A stretch of DNA of 64,000 nucleotides from Chryseobacterium sp. StRB126 (GCF_000829375.1 NZ_AP014624.1:4836001-4900000), one strand, 5' to 3'; shown: positions 17,290 to 27,703, numbered from the stretch's first letter. Made by a program: numbers and translations. The notes: generated from the letters alone by a model not told the origin.

Positions 17290-18474
17290 ATGATACAACC
17301 CCGCTTTAAAGATGCTCTGCATTTCAAAAACTTTTGGGAAAACGGTAACGGAAAACAACTGATTGCGTTTTCCGGTGCTCAAGTGAGCTTCAAAGATTTT
17401 GAACGATACGCTCCCTTCTTCTATCATGTGGATGAAACCGGGGATGCAGTAGTAAAAGAAGTTTATTTTACTAAAAAATACCATGAAGCATCAAGGGAAA
17501 TTGAAGGGTACATTCGAAATGGAGTTTCTGAAAATGATAATGTTCCTGAAAGTATAAAAAAATTGTTCGCCCAAACTCAGGAAATTCCCGATTGGCTAGA
17601 TTACAATTTATTAAAAAGCGGCGCTGAGCTCTGCATGAGAAGCAATCTTGATTCTTTAATTTCTTTGAGAGATTACTGCCTGATTGGAGGCTATGATTAT
17701 GCCTACCTCAACAAACCATTGATTGTTACAGAAGCGTTGAAAAAAGGAGCTGTGAAACGTCTTTCAGAAACCCTGGATTTCTGGGTGAATGCTACCCGCT
17801 ATAATGCATTGGAAATTCATGCGAAAGGATATGAGTTTGCGATAAAAACCCGCCTGATTCATTCCTACGCGAGACTTTCCATCAAAAAACATTACAAAGA
17901 CTGGAATACCGAGAACTGGGGAGAACCCATCAATTCATGGGATATGATGGCTACCTATATTGGTTTTAGCCTCGTTTTTCTTCATAGTCTTCAAAAATTA
18001 GGAAATACTTTTTCTGTTGAAGAAGAACAGGGAATTTTTCACCTGTGGAAATACGTGGGATATCTGCTTGGAATCCCTGAACAGCTTCTTCCTGATGATA
18101 AAAAACAGGCTACAGAATATTTTTATTTATGGACATCCATTCAGCCTCCATCTGATAAAGATTCTGTTCTTTTAGCCCATTCTTTACTAAATGAGTCACT
18201 GGAAAACCCAATTTTAAAATTTGAATTTCAAAGAAAAAATCTGAGGTATCTGCATATCTGCTGTACATGGTTCCTGCTGGATGATGAAGTTTGTAAAAGG
18301 CTTCAAATTCCGGAAGTCTCTAACAAAAAGTTATTTCCAAAATCAAAAATATTTTTCAATAGAATGTATGATCGTCTCGTAAGCCGAGATACCAGAATAA
18401 AGAGAGGTAATAAAGAACAGATGAAAGTTTTAAAAGATTATCTGAATATCACTAAAAATTCAAATTTTCATTAG
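17290..18474 (+). CDS. oxygenase MpaB family protein (DUF2236, latex-clearing-protein-like)
   Basis: A 394-residue, helix-rich protein without signal peptide. It contains the family core TRLIHSYARLSIKK (residues 187-200) with the candidate haem-ligand His at 191, followed by INSWDMMATYIGFSL, which corresponds to the conserved 'N..dm..t...f' segment of the DUF2236/MpaB fold. The family includes haem-b oxygenases such as latex-clearing protein and the mycophenolic-acid enzyme MpaB; substrate here is unknown. It is placed directly after the PAS-LuxR regulator. Confidence 0.75.
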   Translation: MIQPRFKDALHFKNFWENGNGKQLIAFSGAQVSFKDFERYAPFFYHVDETGDAVVKEVYFTKKYHEASREIEGYIRNGVSENDNVPESIKKLFAQTQEIPDWLDYNLLKSGAELCMRSNLDSLISLRDYCLIGGYDYAYLNKPLIVTEALKKGAVKRLSETLDFWVNATRYNALEIHAKGYEFAIKTRLIHSYARLSIKKHYKDWNTENWGEPINSWDMMATYIGFSLVFLHSLQKLGNTFSVEEEQGIFHLWKYVGYLLGIPEQLLPDDKKQATEYFYLWTSIQPPSDKDSVLLAHSLLNESLENPILKFEFQRKNLRYLHICCTWFLLDDEVCKRLQIPEVSNKKLFPKSKIFFNRMYDRLVSRDTRIKRGNKEQMKVLKDYLNITKNSNFH

Positions 18475-18485
18475 TACACCATTTT

Positions 18486-19670
18486 TTAGGAAATTTTCCT
18501 GTTCCTGAAACTCCAGATCAAATACAATAAAAATAAAATAAACCATACGCCAATGACAACGCTGATGAAAATTTCTATGATGGAAGGGTGAAGATAATTT
18601 GGCTTGTAGAACAGACGATCAAGAGTTGCAAATTTATCTTTTAACTGGCCTCTTTCGTAAGTATTCCGTATTGCATTCAGAGGCTCCTCCTGGTGATCCC
18701 GGTAATAAAATACATCTTTGGTGAGATCTTTCGGAACTATCTGCGATTCTATATCATATTTTTTTAAAAGGACATCCAATCTCTGAAATGAGTAAAGTAA
18801 TGAGTCCTGATTATATTTGTAAAGCAAATTGTACCTTTTGACTGCATTTTGATACTGCTGTTTCTGTTCAGGAATATTGTGCAATGGAAAAAACAAAAAT
18901 TTATTTTCAAGAAAAATACACATTTTCTCGTCATATTGAGGATGTACCTCTTCTCCTTTAAATATAATTTCGGTACTATCCCCTATCTCTTTTTTAGAAA
19001 TAATTCTTTTTTCCAACTCTTTATCATCAAGCCCAAGAAAATCAAGCGCCAATTTCTTTTTATTGTTGATTTTTTTATGATCAGCACTTAATATTGTTAG
19101 CGTATCAATACTGTAATATTTGGATTCTGTTGTATAATACTCCTTATTACCCGGATCGTAGTACAGCGTATCTCTCTGTTCAATCACAGGATAAGGTTTG
19201 GGATATAAAATATTTTCCGGATTAAATAGTTTCTCAGAACTGTAAGAAGTATAGTTATATAAAAAAGGCTGTAAGACATTCAGCAACGTTTTGTCTTTAT
19301 TGAGATCCTTTTCAGGGAGTACAGTTCGTAGTTTTGCATTGAATCCAAAACTGTAACTGATGAAAAAGGTCAGGGACAAAAAGGACACCAACAGAAGTAT
19401 TAAGCCTATTCCTAGATTTTTTGAAAGTCCATTTCTTTTTTTAGAATGATTTCTAAGAAGAAAAATAACAAAGAAAAACAAAAAAAGACCGGATACGAAA
19501 ACATGAGAAATAGAGACATCATCGTAAAATTTGAATCTGTAAAATTCAGTATAAATATTAATTCTTTTAAGACCCACAAATTTTATATATCCGTAAATGA
19601 AGTAAGCCAAATGTATGACAACTAATACAGCAAAAGATTTAAGCAGGAATCGTTTTAATTTTCTGTCCAT
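18486..19670 (-). CDS. hypothetical membrane protein, three predicted TM segments
   Basis: From the ATG at 19670 the product has 394 residues; a longer in-frame extension (to 19772) adds a second hydrophobic N-terminus and is less convincing. TM segments are near residues 9-30, 57-75 and 85-105, and one lies near the C-terminus (IIEIFISVVIGVWFILFLL). The large middle part is soluble, hydrophilic and Tyr/Lys-rich, presumably periplasmic. No domain recognised. It faces the MpaB-like gene 3' end to 3' end with an 11-base gap. Confidence 0.6.
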   Translation of the reverse strand: MDRKLKRFLLKSFAVLVVIHLAYFIYGYIKFVGLKRINIYTEFYRFKFYDDVSISHVFVSGLFLFFFVIFLLRNHSKKRNGLSKNLGIGLILLLVSFLSLTFFISYSFGFNAKLRTVLPEKDLNKDKTLLNVLQPFLYNYTSYSSEKLFNPENILYPKPYPVIEQRDTLYYDPGNKEYYTTESKYYSIDTLTILSADHKKINNKKKLALDFLGLDDKELEKRIISKKEIGDSTEIIFKGEEVHPQYDEKMCIFLENKFLFFPLHNIPEQKQQYQNAVKRYNLLYKYNQDSLLYSFQRLDVLLKKYDIESQIVPKDLTKDVFYYRDHQEEPLNAIRNTYERGQLKDKFATLDRLFYKPNYLHPSIIEIFISVVIGVWFILFLLYLIWSFRNRKIS

Positions 19671-19826
19671 AGTATGAGATCTTAAAAAATAATGTTTTAA
19701 GATAAGCATTATTTTATATTGAATGGATAAAACTCTGGTTGTACCCATCAATATAAAAAGTGTTATAATCATTAAAAAAACAAGCTAACTCAATAAGTAG
19801 TAAAGACTATAACTTCCAGAAATCAT

Positions 19827-19968
19827 TCATGTGATATTAACTTTCAGCGCCCAGCTTTCTACTTCTAACAATAACTTTCTTATCTTAAATTTATTTTTCC
19901 AATATTTCTCAATACCAGATTCTGCATCTCCTTCGTTATGAATAACATCAGCTTTAAAATTTTATCAT
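19827..19968 (-). pseudogene. small gene interrupted by a one-base frameshift
   Basis: From the ATG at 19968 the frame reads MIKF and stops at a TAA inside a TTTT run. Dropping one T puts the following bases into an open frame of coding character: KADVIHNEGDAESGIEKYW, continuing through KNKFKIRKLLLEVESW to a TGA at 19827. The repaired product would be 46 residues, charged and helical. The region is 142 bases, i.e. 47 codons plus one. Either a decayed gene fragment or a sequencing error in a homopolymer; family unknown. Confidence 0.35.
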
Positions 19969-20013
19969 TTTTTAACTCTAAAAACCAGTTTCAGGGATAA
20001 ATAATATTAGTTT

Positions 20014-20038
20014 TTGATCTATAAATTATGTATTTTTG
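20014..20038 (+). promoter_or_regulatory. possible recA promoter
   Basis: TATTTTTG (20031-20038) matches the -7 element 19 bases before the recA ATG. The nearest TTG (20014-20016) is 14 bases upstream, shorter than usual. Confidence 0.35.
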
Positions 20039-20057
20039 AGAAATTATTTTAATAGAG

Positions 20058-21068
20058 ATGAGTAATATTGATGATAAGAAAAAAGCACTTGCACTAGTGC
20101 TTGACAAGCTAGATAAAACATACGGGAAGGGAACGGTAATGACTTTAGGTGATGCTTCTATAGACAATACAATAGAGGTAATTCCTTCCGGATCTTTAGG
20201 ATTAGATATCGCATTAGGTATAGGAGGATATCCAAAAGGAAGAATCATTGAAATATATGGACCTGAATCTTCAGGTAAAACTACATTAACACTTCACGCT
20301 ATTGCTGAAGCTCAAAAAGCAGGTGGTATTGCTGCATTTATTGACGCTGAGCACGCTTTCGACAGAACTTATGCTGCAAAACTAGGAATCGATTTGGAAA
20401 ACCTTATCATTTCTCAGCCGGACAACGGAGAACAGGCTTTAGAAATTGCTGATAACCTGATCCGTTCAGGAGCTATTGACATTGTTGTTATTGACTCTGT
20501 TGCTGCCCTTACTCCAAAAGCAGAGATTGAAGGAGAAATGGGAGATTCTAAAATGGGGCTTCATGCAAGATTGATGTCTCAGGCATTAAGAAAGCTTACA
20601 GCTACTATTTCAAGAACGAAATGTACTGTAATTTTCATCAACCAGTTGAGAGAAAAGATCGGTGTAATGTTCGGTAACCCTGAAACAACTACCGGTGGTA
20701 ACGCTCTTAAATTCTACGCTTCTGTAAGAATTGATATCAGAAAAGCAAGTGCTCCAATCAAACAAGGTGACGAAGCTATCGGAAGCCGTGTGAAAGTGAA
20801 GATCGTGAAAAACAAAGTAGCTCCACCTTTCAAACAAGCAGAATTCGACATTATGTACGGTGAGGGAGTTTCTAAAGTAGGAGAAATTCTTGATACTGCA
20901 GTTGATATGGGAATTGTAAAGAAAAGTGGTTCTTGGTTCAGCTATGAAGAATCTAAACTAGGCCAAGGGCGTGATGCTGTAAAAGATGTTTTAAAAGACA
21001 ATCCTGAACTTGCCGAGGAATTGGAAAACAAGATCAAAGAAGAGTTGAAAAAACAAATAATAAAATAA
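20058..21068 (+). CDS. recA: recombinase RecA
   Basis: A 336-residue RecA. The Walker A motif GPESSGKTT spans residues 68-76, Walker B is [12 protein letters not shown], and the DNA-binding L2 loop reads [17 protein letters not shown]. RecA forms filaments on single-stranded DNA for homologous recombination and SOS signalling. It is monocistronic, closed by a terminator five bases after the stop. I do not see a clear LexA-type operator upstream, in line with the patchy SOS systems of Flavobacteria, but cannot exclude one. Confidence 0.98.
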   Translation: MSNIDDKKKALALVLDKLDKTYGKGTVMTLGDASIDNTIEVIPSGSLGLDIALGIGGYPKGRIIEIYGPESSGKTTLTLHAIAEAQKAGGIAAFIDAEHAFDRTYAAKLGIDLENLIISQPDNGEQALEIADNLIRSGAIDIVVIDSVAALTPKAEIEGEMGDSKMGLHARLMSQALRKLTATISRTKCTVIFINQLREKIGVMFGNPETTTGGNALKFYASVRIDIRKASAPIKQGDEAIGSRVKVKIVKNKVAPPFKQAEFDIMYGEGVSKVGEILDTAVDMGIVKKSGSWFSYEESKLGQGRDAVKDVLKDNPELAEELENKIKEELKKQIIK

Positions 21069-21072
21069 AAAA

Positions 21073-21097
21073 ACGGTCTGAATTACAGACCGTTTTT
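21073..21097 (+). terminator. intrinsic terminator after recA (bidirectional)
   Basis: ACGGTCTG (21073-21080), loop AATTA, CAGACCGT (21086-21093), then TTTTATTT; A-rich flank on the other side allows it to serve the opposing gene ending at 21123 as well. Confidence 0.9.
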
Positions 21098-21122
21098 ATT
21101 TATTATACAAATATTTATTTTA

Positions 21123-22580
21123 CTATCCTACTATTTTCCCCTGTAGCTGCATGGCTCCTGCAACCTGCATTCCTACTGAAAGGGCAGCAAATCTCATATT
21201 TTCCTTGCTCACGAAGGCATCTACCGTGAAGAAGTTTTCTACTTCTGAATTGGTAATCAGTCTTAATTTCAGGATAAATCCTTTCACACTTCCGTCTGGC
21301 AGTAATTCAGCTTCCTGAATGTCTAGTACCTTACCAATAAAATCAATACATCCATAATCAGGAAGATCCTGGCTTGGCTTATAAGCTGTAAACTCTTCAT
21401 CAGTCTTGGTGCCATCCGGTAAATCAAAACTTTCATGAAGATCCAGCACGAAAATAATTCCACTAATGCTAATATTAAGCTTATTCTGCGTCTGATATTG
21501 AGTTTTGTTTTCTACATAATCTGTCGGGAAGAACCAAAGTCCGAAAGTATCTCTTCCAAGACCTCCTACAATCGCTTCGTTATTCTCAACATTTTCCCAT
21601 TCACGGATTTCTTTTGTTTCAAACTCAAGAGAGAAATCTGTTTTCACCTCCGGATAAATGGTATTAAAATCGTCAGAAATAATGGTTTTGAATGTTACAT
21701 ATTTAAATTCTGTAAACTTAGCCTTTTCGTCTGCAGCAATTTCAGCTACTCTATATAAAGCCATAGTCTCCATCAAATATTGAGAGAATTTTTCCTGAGT
21801 CTGGAAATTTTGAAAACCAAAAATCCCCCCCCACATATTCGCAAGAGAATGAACATTTGATTTCTTTATGATGATCCCAGCTTCATTGGTGCTTTCCGGA
21901 CTCTTGATCTCCTCTCTGTTGGTAAAATAATCTTTTCCATCTACCAGCTGGTTATTCATAATCTCATTGTTTTCTTCATGAGAGAACTCAGCAAAACCTT
22001 TGAACGTAACATTTTCATTTTCGAAAACATAAGGTAAGGCAATATTACCTTCTTCAGAATCATTAAAATGATAAGAAAGTGTAATAGCTTTAAGGTCTTC
22101 CGGGTTTACTGCCAATGCATGGTTATCATCGTCGTTGAACTGAGAATGATAAAGGATAGCATATGACTTGATCTTTCCTTCTTTCAACTCGTTTTCAAAT
22201 TTTTCTTTCATATTGCTCAATACCACCTGTGGCGAAAGCCCATAAGTAGGATCTGTAATCATATAAGCAAACCCCTCAACTTCTCCGTTCTCGTTTTCAA
22301 ATGCCGAAATTGGCGCAAAATCTCCCCTCAATTGAAGCGCAATAGAATACACTACATAATCACTATAAATCTTGATCTTTTCATATAATTCATTCACCTT
22401 TTTCTCTTCTACCGGTTGTGGTTGTACTGGAGTTTCCAATACTGTTTTCGGAACTGTCTCCACCACTTCCTCTACTTTCTCTTCTACTATTTCCTCCACC
22501 GGCATTTCTTGCTGCTGAATTGGAGCACTGACATTTTCCTGTCTGTTGTCTTTCTTCTTAAAAAAATCAAAGATTCCCAT
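21123..22580 (-). CDS. hypothetical cytoplasmic protein with Glu/Pro/Val-rich linker
   Basis: The ATG at 22580 (MGIFDFFKKKDNRQE) is preferred over an upstream in-frame ATG that would add an unrelated 18-residue tail; 485 residues result. Layout: a basic N-terminal anchor-like segment, a low-complexity linker of repeated VEEIVEEKVEEVVE type (about 25-60), then a long globular region with no signal peptide or TM segment. The style (short amphipathic N-terminus plus acidic linker) suggests a peripheral membrane or scaffold protein. No domain recognised. It converges on recA. Confidence 0.55.
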   Translation of the reverse strand: MGIFDFFKKKDNRQENVSAPIQQQEMPVEEIVEEKVEEVVETVPKTVLETPVQPQPVEEKKVNELYEKIKIYSDYVVYSIALQLRGDFAPISAFENENGEVEGFAYMITDPTYGLSPQVVLSNMKEKFENELKEGKIKSYAILYHSQFNDDDNHALAVNPEDLKAITLSYHFNDSEEGNIALPYVFENENVTFKGFAEFSHEENNEIMNNQLVDGKDYFTNREEIKSPESTNEAGIIIKKSNVHSLANMWGGIFGFQNFQTQEKFSQYLMETMALYRVAEIAADEKAKFTEFKYVTFKTIISDDFNTIYPEVKTDFSLEFETKEIREWENVENNEAIVGGLGRDTFGLWFFPTDYVENKTQYQTQNKLNISISGIIFVLDLHESFDLPDGTKTDEEFTAYKPSQDLPDYGCIDFIGKVLDIQEAELLPDGSVKGFILKLRLITNSEVENFFTVDAFVSKENMRFAALSVGMQVAGAMQLQGKIVG

Positions 22581-22700
22581 ATTGTTGTTAAAATTGGCGG
22601 TAAATATAATAAAAGCTCGCAATAGGCCCATCATAAAAAAAATGCCATTGTGTCAGTTTCTCATTCGTGATATATTTTGAGATATATTTTGAAACAAAAA

Positions 22701-22727
22701 CTCGGCGGAGCCAAAGGCTCCGCCGAG
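22701..22727 (-). terminator. intrinsic terminator after the S9 peptidase gene
   Basis: CTCGGCGGAGCC (22701-22712), loop of three bases, GGCTCCGCCGAG (22716-22727): a 12-bp GC-rich perfect stem, A-run on the left, giving a U tract in the minus-strand transcript. Confidence 0.95.
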
Positions 22728-22738
22728 TTTTCTATAAT

Positions 22739-25618
22739 TTAAGGCTTATCATCTGTCAAGTCAAATCCCCACTCTTTTCCTTTTTGGGTGGCTGGAATTC
22801 CTTTTGTCATCCAGACCGGAGCTTTAGCCCCTTTAAGATAATAATCAAAAAACTGCTGTTCTCGAATTTGAATATCTTTTCTGTTCTGACGTTTGAGAAG
22901 GTTATGATCGTCACCATTATAATTCAGAAGCCACGCTGGTTTTCCAAGACGGCGTAATGCTGTAAACATTTCGATTCCCTGATACCATGGCACTGCTCCA
23001 TCCTGATCGTTACTCATAATAGCCACCGGAGTTTTTACTTTATCAATGGCAAAAAGCGGTGAGTTTTTAATATAAAGATCCGGTGCTTCCCATAGATTCT
23101 TTCCTAATCTACTTTGTGATTTTTCGTACTGGAACTGTCTGTTCATTCCGGAACCCCATCGGATTCCACCATAGGCGGAAGTCATGTTCACAACAGGAGC
23201 ACCACTCCATGCTGCAGCATACATATCAGTATGAGCAATCAAATAGGCTACCTGATAACCACCCCAGCTTTGTCCCTGAATTCCGATTTTAGTACCATCC
23301 ACCCAAGAATTTTGCTTTAGCTTTTCAACTCCTGAATTAATGTATTCCATTGCAGATTCTCCGGGAAAACCATCTGTGTACGAAATATCAGGTGTGAAAA
23401 CCAAATATCCGTTGCTCACAAAATAAGAAATATTTAATCTTGAAGGTGTTGGTGAAGGCGCAACATAACGGTTCAGATTATCAGAAAGTTTCTCATAGAA
23501 ATAAACAATCATTGGATATTTTTTATTCGGATCGAAATCTTCCGGTTTGAATAAAACTCCTGTAGAAGTATTTCCTTTTGGGGTTGCCCAATGTACCAAT
23601 TCGTCTGTTCCCCAGTTATAATGACTTTGTTGTGGATTGGTATCACTCAGCTTTTGTTGTTTTGAGAAATCTGCTGTTGTAAAAATATTCGGTGAATCTG
23701 TATATGATTCTTTTACTACAATATATTCTTCAGCATTTTTCGCTTTTTGAATACTACGATATCCCCATACATTTTCCATTTGAATTTTTACAGGATCAGT
23801 ATTCGACTGAATAGAGGTTTTAAAAATTCCGTTGGCCTTGGAAGCATTATCAAATGCTGATAAATAGATAGAAGCCTTTCGGTTTAAACTTTTAATATCT
23901 TTATCTAAATCGTAAGTATCAAATGTTATTTTATTTTTACGCCCATATCCCTTGGTGATATTTCTTGGTTTTTTTGAACCATTCAGGAAAAGTTCCCAAA
24001 GATCATAACGGTCTCTGATAATGACAGACTCATCATTATCCGTCCATGATGCAAGTCCGTAAGGGTTTGGAAAATCCGGCATATCAAACTCCTCATCCAC
24101 GAAGGAAACCGGCAGGCTGTTCGTAAGTGGCAAAGTTTGTTTTGTTTTCACGTTATAACTAAACCACTGCCCTTTTTCGCTATCAAAAATCACAATAAAT
24201 TTTCCAAGCGGAGATACAGCCACTGAACCATACAGATTTTTAATGATTTCCGTTCTTTCTCCTGTTTTATTATCAATTGCGAAATAGGTCTTCTTTGTTG
24301 AACCTTCCCATTGTGAAGAAATACGGTTGTTCAAACTGGTAACCCCTAATGCAAATTCAGCATTTCCTTCGTTTACCACTCGCAAAGTATCTAAATCCTC
24401 ACCATCAATATTTCTAAAAAAATCCGGCTTTTCCGTTTGCATTACGGCAGCGTAAGATTTTTTCAGATCATTTTTTAATTCCTTTAACTGTACTGTCTGT
24501 AGATAATCATCTCTGTAATTCCAGATGTCTACCACAGCATGGTCGTTAGTAATCATCGCAGTATCTTTTGCAATCGGTTTTGGGCCCACTCCAAAGTACA
24601 ACTGTTTTCCGTTTTTACTGAATAGAGGTAAACGGTTTTCAGAAATTACCCAATTCTTTCTCATTTGGGCATTTTCATTAGTTACCGTTTCCTTTTTATT
24701 TCCTTTAACGTTAAAGTAATATAAATTATACAGCTTTACTAAATCATTCTGTGCAGAAGAAGTTCCCACATACGCCAATTGATTTCCATCTTCATCAAAA
24801 GACAACTGTGAAAAATCACCTTCCATTTCGGAAATTTTAGTAACAGTTCCTTTCTGAAGATCTATTACCTGTACTGTTTCAAGAGCGTATTTCTTTGGTT
24901 TAGATTTGTCCGTGTCTTTTTTATCCGCCGATTTTTCATCATCTGAATCTTTCCCTTCTTTCTTTTCCTTTTTTTCGTCCGGTTTCTTGGTTACAAAAGC
25001 AAGTTGTTTCCCATTTTTACTGAACTCATAACGGATTACGTTATCATATGTTGTACTTTTTCCATCCAGAAGATTTCGTACAACCAATTGTAGAGGCTTT
25101 GCATTTTTCTCTTCCTCTTTATTTTCATCACTATCTTCTTTATCTGAAGATTTATCTTTGATATCTTCCAGAAGATAGGCAACATAAGAACCTGCTTTTT
25201 CAGGGATTTTAAATGTTTTTACATTCGGGATTTTTTCCGTTTGACCATTCAAAACATCAACAATGGCAAGACTGTCTTTTGTTAATTTATTTTTTTTAAG
25301 CTTTTTATCTTTTACCGCTTTTATATCCTTATACAACGGACGGATCTGAAAAACAGCAAATCTGGAATCACTCGTAAAATCTATTTTTGTTCCTCTTGCA
25401 AATGCTTTTGAAGCTTTATTTTTAACGGAGTATAAAAAAAGATTAGAATTTCCTTCCTGAGGGTCCACAGAGTAGGCAATCCATTTTCCATCATTTGAAA
25501 TTTTTCTCATGCCTAAATTTTGCCAGCTGTCATAAACAGAATGGTCTAAAGGTTTCTTCTGTCCATACAGGCAACAGGCCATCATGAGCAGAAGAAAAAC
25601 TGTACATTTCATCTTCAT
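22739..25618 (-). CDS. prolyl oligopeptidase (S9) family serine peptidase, exported
   Basis: Counting from the ATG at 25618, 959 residues with a lipid- or signal-peptidase type N-terminus (MKMKCTVFLLLMMACCLYGQ). An N-terminal beta-propeller (to about residue 680) is followed by an alpha/beta-hydrolase domain with GQSWGGYQ (nucleophile Ser784), SNDQDGAVPW (catalytic Asp) and DDHNLLKRQNR (catalytic His). The propeller carries two very Lys/Asp/Glu-rich insertions (about 150-175 and 215-250), likely surface loops. The enzyme should degrade oligopeptides in the periplasm. Monocistronic, with its own terminator. Confidence 0.92.
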   Translation of the reverse strand: MKMKCTVFLLLMMACCLYGQKKPLDHSVYDSWQNLGMRKISNDGKWIAYSVDPQEGNSNLFLYSVKNKASKAFARGTKIDFTSDSRFAVFQIRPLYKDIKAVKDKKLKKNKLTKDSLAIVDVLNGQTEKIPNVKTFKIPEKAGSYVAYLLEDIKDKSSDKEDSDENKEEEKNAKPLQLVVRNLLDGKSTTYDNVIRYEFSKNGKQLAFVTKKPDEKKEKKEGKDSDDEKSADKKDTDKSKPKKYALETVQVIDLQKGTVTKISEMEGDFSQLSFDEDGNQLAYVGTSSAQNDLVKLYNLYYFNVKGNKKETVTNENAQMRKNWVISENRLPLFSKNGKQLYFGVGPKPIAKDTAMITNDHAVVDIWNYRDDYLQTVQLKELKNDLKKSYAAVMQTEKPDFFRNIDGEDLDTLRVVNEGNAEFALGVTSLNNRISSQWEGSTKKTYFAIDNKTGERTEIIKNLYGSVAVSPLGKFIVIFDSEKGQWFSYNVKTKQTLPLTNSLPVSFVDEEFDMPDFPNPYGLASWTDNDESVIIRDRYDLWELFLNGSKKPRNITKGYGRKNKITFDTYDLDKDIKSLNRKASIYLSAFDNASKANGIFKTSIQSNTDPVKIQMENVWGYRSIQKAKNAEEYIVVKESYTDSPNIFTTADFSKQQKLSDTNPQQSHYNWGTDELVHWATPKGNTSTGVLFKPEDFDPNKKYPMIVYFYEKLSDNLNRYVAPSPTPSRLNISYFVSNGYLVFTPDISYTDGFPGESAMEYINSGVEKLKQNSWVDGTKIGIQGQSWGGYQVAYLIAHTDMYAAAWSGAPVVNMTSAYGGIRWGSGMNRQFQYEKSQSRLGKNLWEAPDLYIKNSPLFAIDKVKTPVAIMSNDQDGAVPWYQGIEMFTALRRLGKPAWLLNYNGDDHNLLKRQNRKDIQIREQQFFDYYLKGAKAPVWMTKGIPATQKGKEWGFDLTDDKP

Positions 25619-25772
25619 TTTTAAAAAATTTTTAAGGACTAAAAATAGGATATTTCTTTGACAAATCCACATGATTATGGCTTGTATCACTTGAAAAAAT
25701 GTCATTCTGTCACTTTCTGAACGATGGTATTTTTTTTGAGAAATATTTGAAAATTAAAAAATCTAAAATATT

Positions 25773-27665
25773 ATGACTAAAGGAAATATTAATGTATCAG
25801 TGGAGAACATTTTCCCACTTATTAAAAAGTTTCTTTACAGTGACCATGAAATATTCTTAAGAGAGCTGATTTCTAATGCTACAGATGCTACTCTGAAGCT
25901 AAAACACCTAACAAGTATTGGGGAAGCAAAAGTTGAATATGGAAATCCGAAGCTTGAGGTTAAAATTGATAAAGAACAGAAAACTTTACGCATCATAGAC
26001 CAAGGTATCGGTATGACCGGTGAAGAGGTTGAAAAATACATCAATCAGGTTGCTTTCTCAGGAGCTGAGGAGTTTTTGGAAAAATATAAAGATTCAGCAA
26101 AAGACTCTGGAATTATCGGACATTTCGGTCTTGGGTTCTACTCTGCCTTTATGGTCGCTGAAAAAGTGGAAATCCTTACAAAATCTTATAAAGATGAGCC
26201 TGCTGTAAGATGGATCTGCGACGGAAGCCCTGAGTTTACTCTTGAAGAAACTACTGATAAAACTGATAGAGGAACAGAAATTATTCTTCACATTGCTGAA
26301 GATTCTCTAGAATTTTTAGAAGAAACAAAAATTCGTGAACTGTTACTAAAATATAACAAATTCATGCCTGTTCCTATTAAATTCGGAACAAAAACCCATA
26401 CACTTCCTTTACCGGAAGATGCTCCGGAAGATGCTGTTGCTGAAACTGAAGAAGTGGATAATATCATCAACAACCCTACTCCGGCATGGACTATCGCTCC
26501 AAGTGATCTTACCAACGAGGATTATATGAAGTTCTACCACGAGCTATATCCAATGCAGTTTGAGGAACCTTTATTCCACATTCACCTGAATGTTGATTAT
26601 CCTTTCAACCTTACCGGGGTTTTATTCTTTCCGAAATTAAGCAACAACTTAAATATTGATAAGGATAAAATCCAGTTATACCAAAATCAGGTATTCGTAA
26701 CGGATGAAGTAAAAGGTATTGTTCCAGACTTCCTAATGCTTCTAAGAGGAGTAATTGATTCTCCGGATATTCCGTTGAATGTATCCCGTTCTTATCTTCA
26801 GGCAGATGGTGCTGTAAAGAAAATTTCTTCTTACATCACTAAAAAAGTAGCTGATAAAATGGCTTCTCTCATCAATGAAAACCGTGAAGACTACGAACAA
26901 AAATGGAATGATATTAAAATAGTTATCGAATACGGAGTTATCACGGAAGAAAAATTCGCTGAGAAAGCTGATAAATTCACATTATATCCAACAACAGACG
27001 GAAAATACTTCCTTTGGAATGAATTGGTTGATAAAATAACACCAACGCAAACCGATAAGGATAACAAGCTTGTAGTTCTTTACGCAACCAGTGCTGATGA
27101 GCAACACAGCTATATTCAGTCTGCAAAAGATAAAGGATATGAAGTGCTGTTATTAGACTCTCCAATCATTTCACACGTTATCCAGAAACTGGAAACTACG
27201 AAGGAAAATATTTCATTCGCAAGAGTAGATGCAGATCACATCAACAATCTTATCAAGAAAGATGAGCCTGTTATTTCAAAATTGAATGACACTGAAAAGG
27301 AATCTTTGAAAAAGAATGTTGAAGAAGCAATTCAGGATTCTAAATTCACAGTTCAACTTGAAGACCTTGACAGCAATGATGCTCCATTTACCATTACCCA
27401 GCCTGAATTCATGAGAAGAATGAAAGAAATGCAGGCAACCGGCGGTGGCGGTATGTTCGGAATGGGAGGTTTCCCAGAGATGTACAATCTGATAGTGAAT
27501 TCCAACAGTGAACTTTCTAATCAGATCTTAAAAACTGAGAATGCTGAAGAGAAAGAAAGCTTAATTAAATACGCTTTGGATCTTGCCAAGCTATCTCAAA
27601 ACCTTCTGAAAGGAAAAGACCTTACAGATTTTATACAGAGAAGCTATAAGCAACTTGAAAAATAA
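25773..27665 (+). CDS. htpG: molecular chaperone HtpG (Hsp90)
   Basis: A 630-residue Hsp90 of normal bacterial length. The GHKL ATPase N-domain shows ELISNATDATLK (the usual Ser after ISNA is Thr), DQGIGMTGEEV and GHFGLGFYSAFMVA. The middle domain holds LNVSRSYLQAD, and the C-terminal dimerisation region is present; a Gly/Met-rich loop (ATGGGGMFGMGGF) lies near residue 560. HtpG remodels client proteins in the cytosol. A terminator directly follows. Confidence 0.98.
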   Translation: MTKGNINVSVENIFPLIKKFLYSDHEIFLRELISNATDATLKLKHLTSIGEAKVEYGNPKLEVKIDKEQKTLRIIDQGIGMTGEEVEKYINQVAFSGAEEFLEKYKDSAKDSGIIGHFGLGFYSAFMVAEKVEILTKSYKDEPAVRWICDGSPEFTLEETTDKTDRGTEIILHIAEDSLEFLEETKIRELLLKYNKFMPVPIKFGTKTHTLPLPEDAPEDAVAETEEVDNIINNPTPAWTIAPSDLTNEDYMKFYHELYPMQFEEPLFHIHLNVDYPFNLTGVLFFPKLSNNLNIDKDKIQLYQNQVFVTDEVKGIVPDFLMLLRGVIDSPDIPLNVSRSYLQADGAVKKISSYITKKVADKMASLINENREDYEQKWNDIKIVIEYGVITEEKFAEKADKFTLYPTTDGKYFLWNELVDKITPTQTDKDNKLVVLYATSADEQHSYIQSAKDKGYEVLLLDSPIISHVIQKLETTKENISFARVDADHINNLIKKDEPVISKLNDTEKESLKKNVEEAIQDSKFTVQLEDLDSNDAPFTITQPEFMRRMKEMQATGGGGMFGMGGFPEMYNLIVNSNSELSNQILKTENAEEKESLIKYALDLAKLSQNLLKGKDLTDFIQRSYKQLEK

Positions 27666-27672
27666 TTGACTG

Positions 27673-27703
27673 AAGACTGTTTCAAATGAAGCAGTCTTTT
27701 TTT
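27673..27703 (+). terminator. intrinsic terminator after htpG
   Basis: AAGACTG (27673-27679) pairs with CAGTCTT (27692-27698) with additional TTC/GAA pairing inside, then a T run. Confidence 0.85.
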
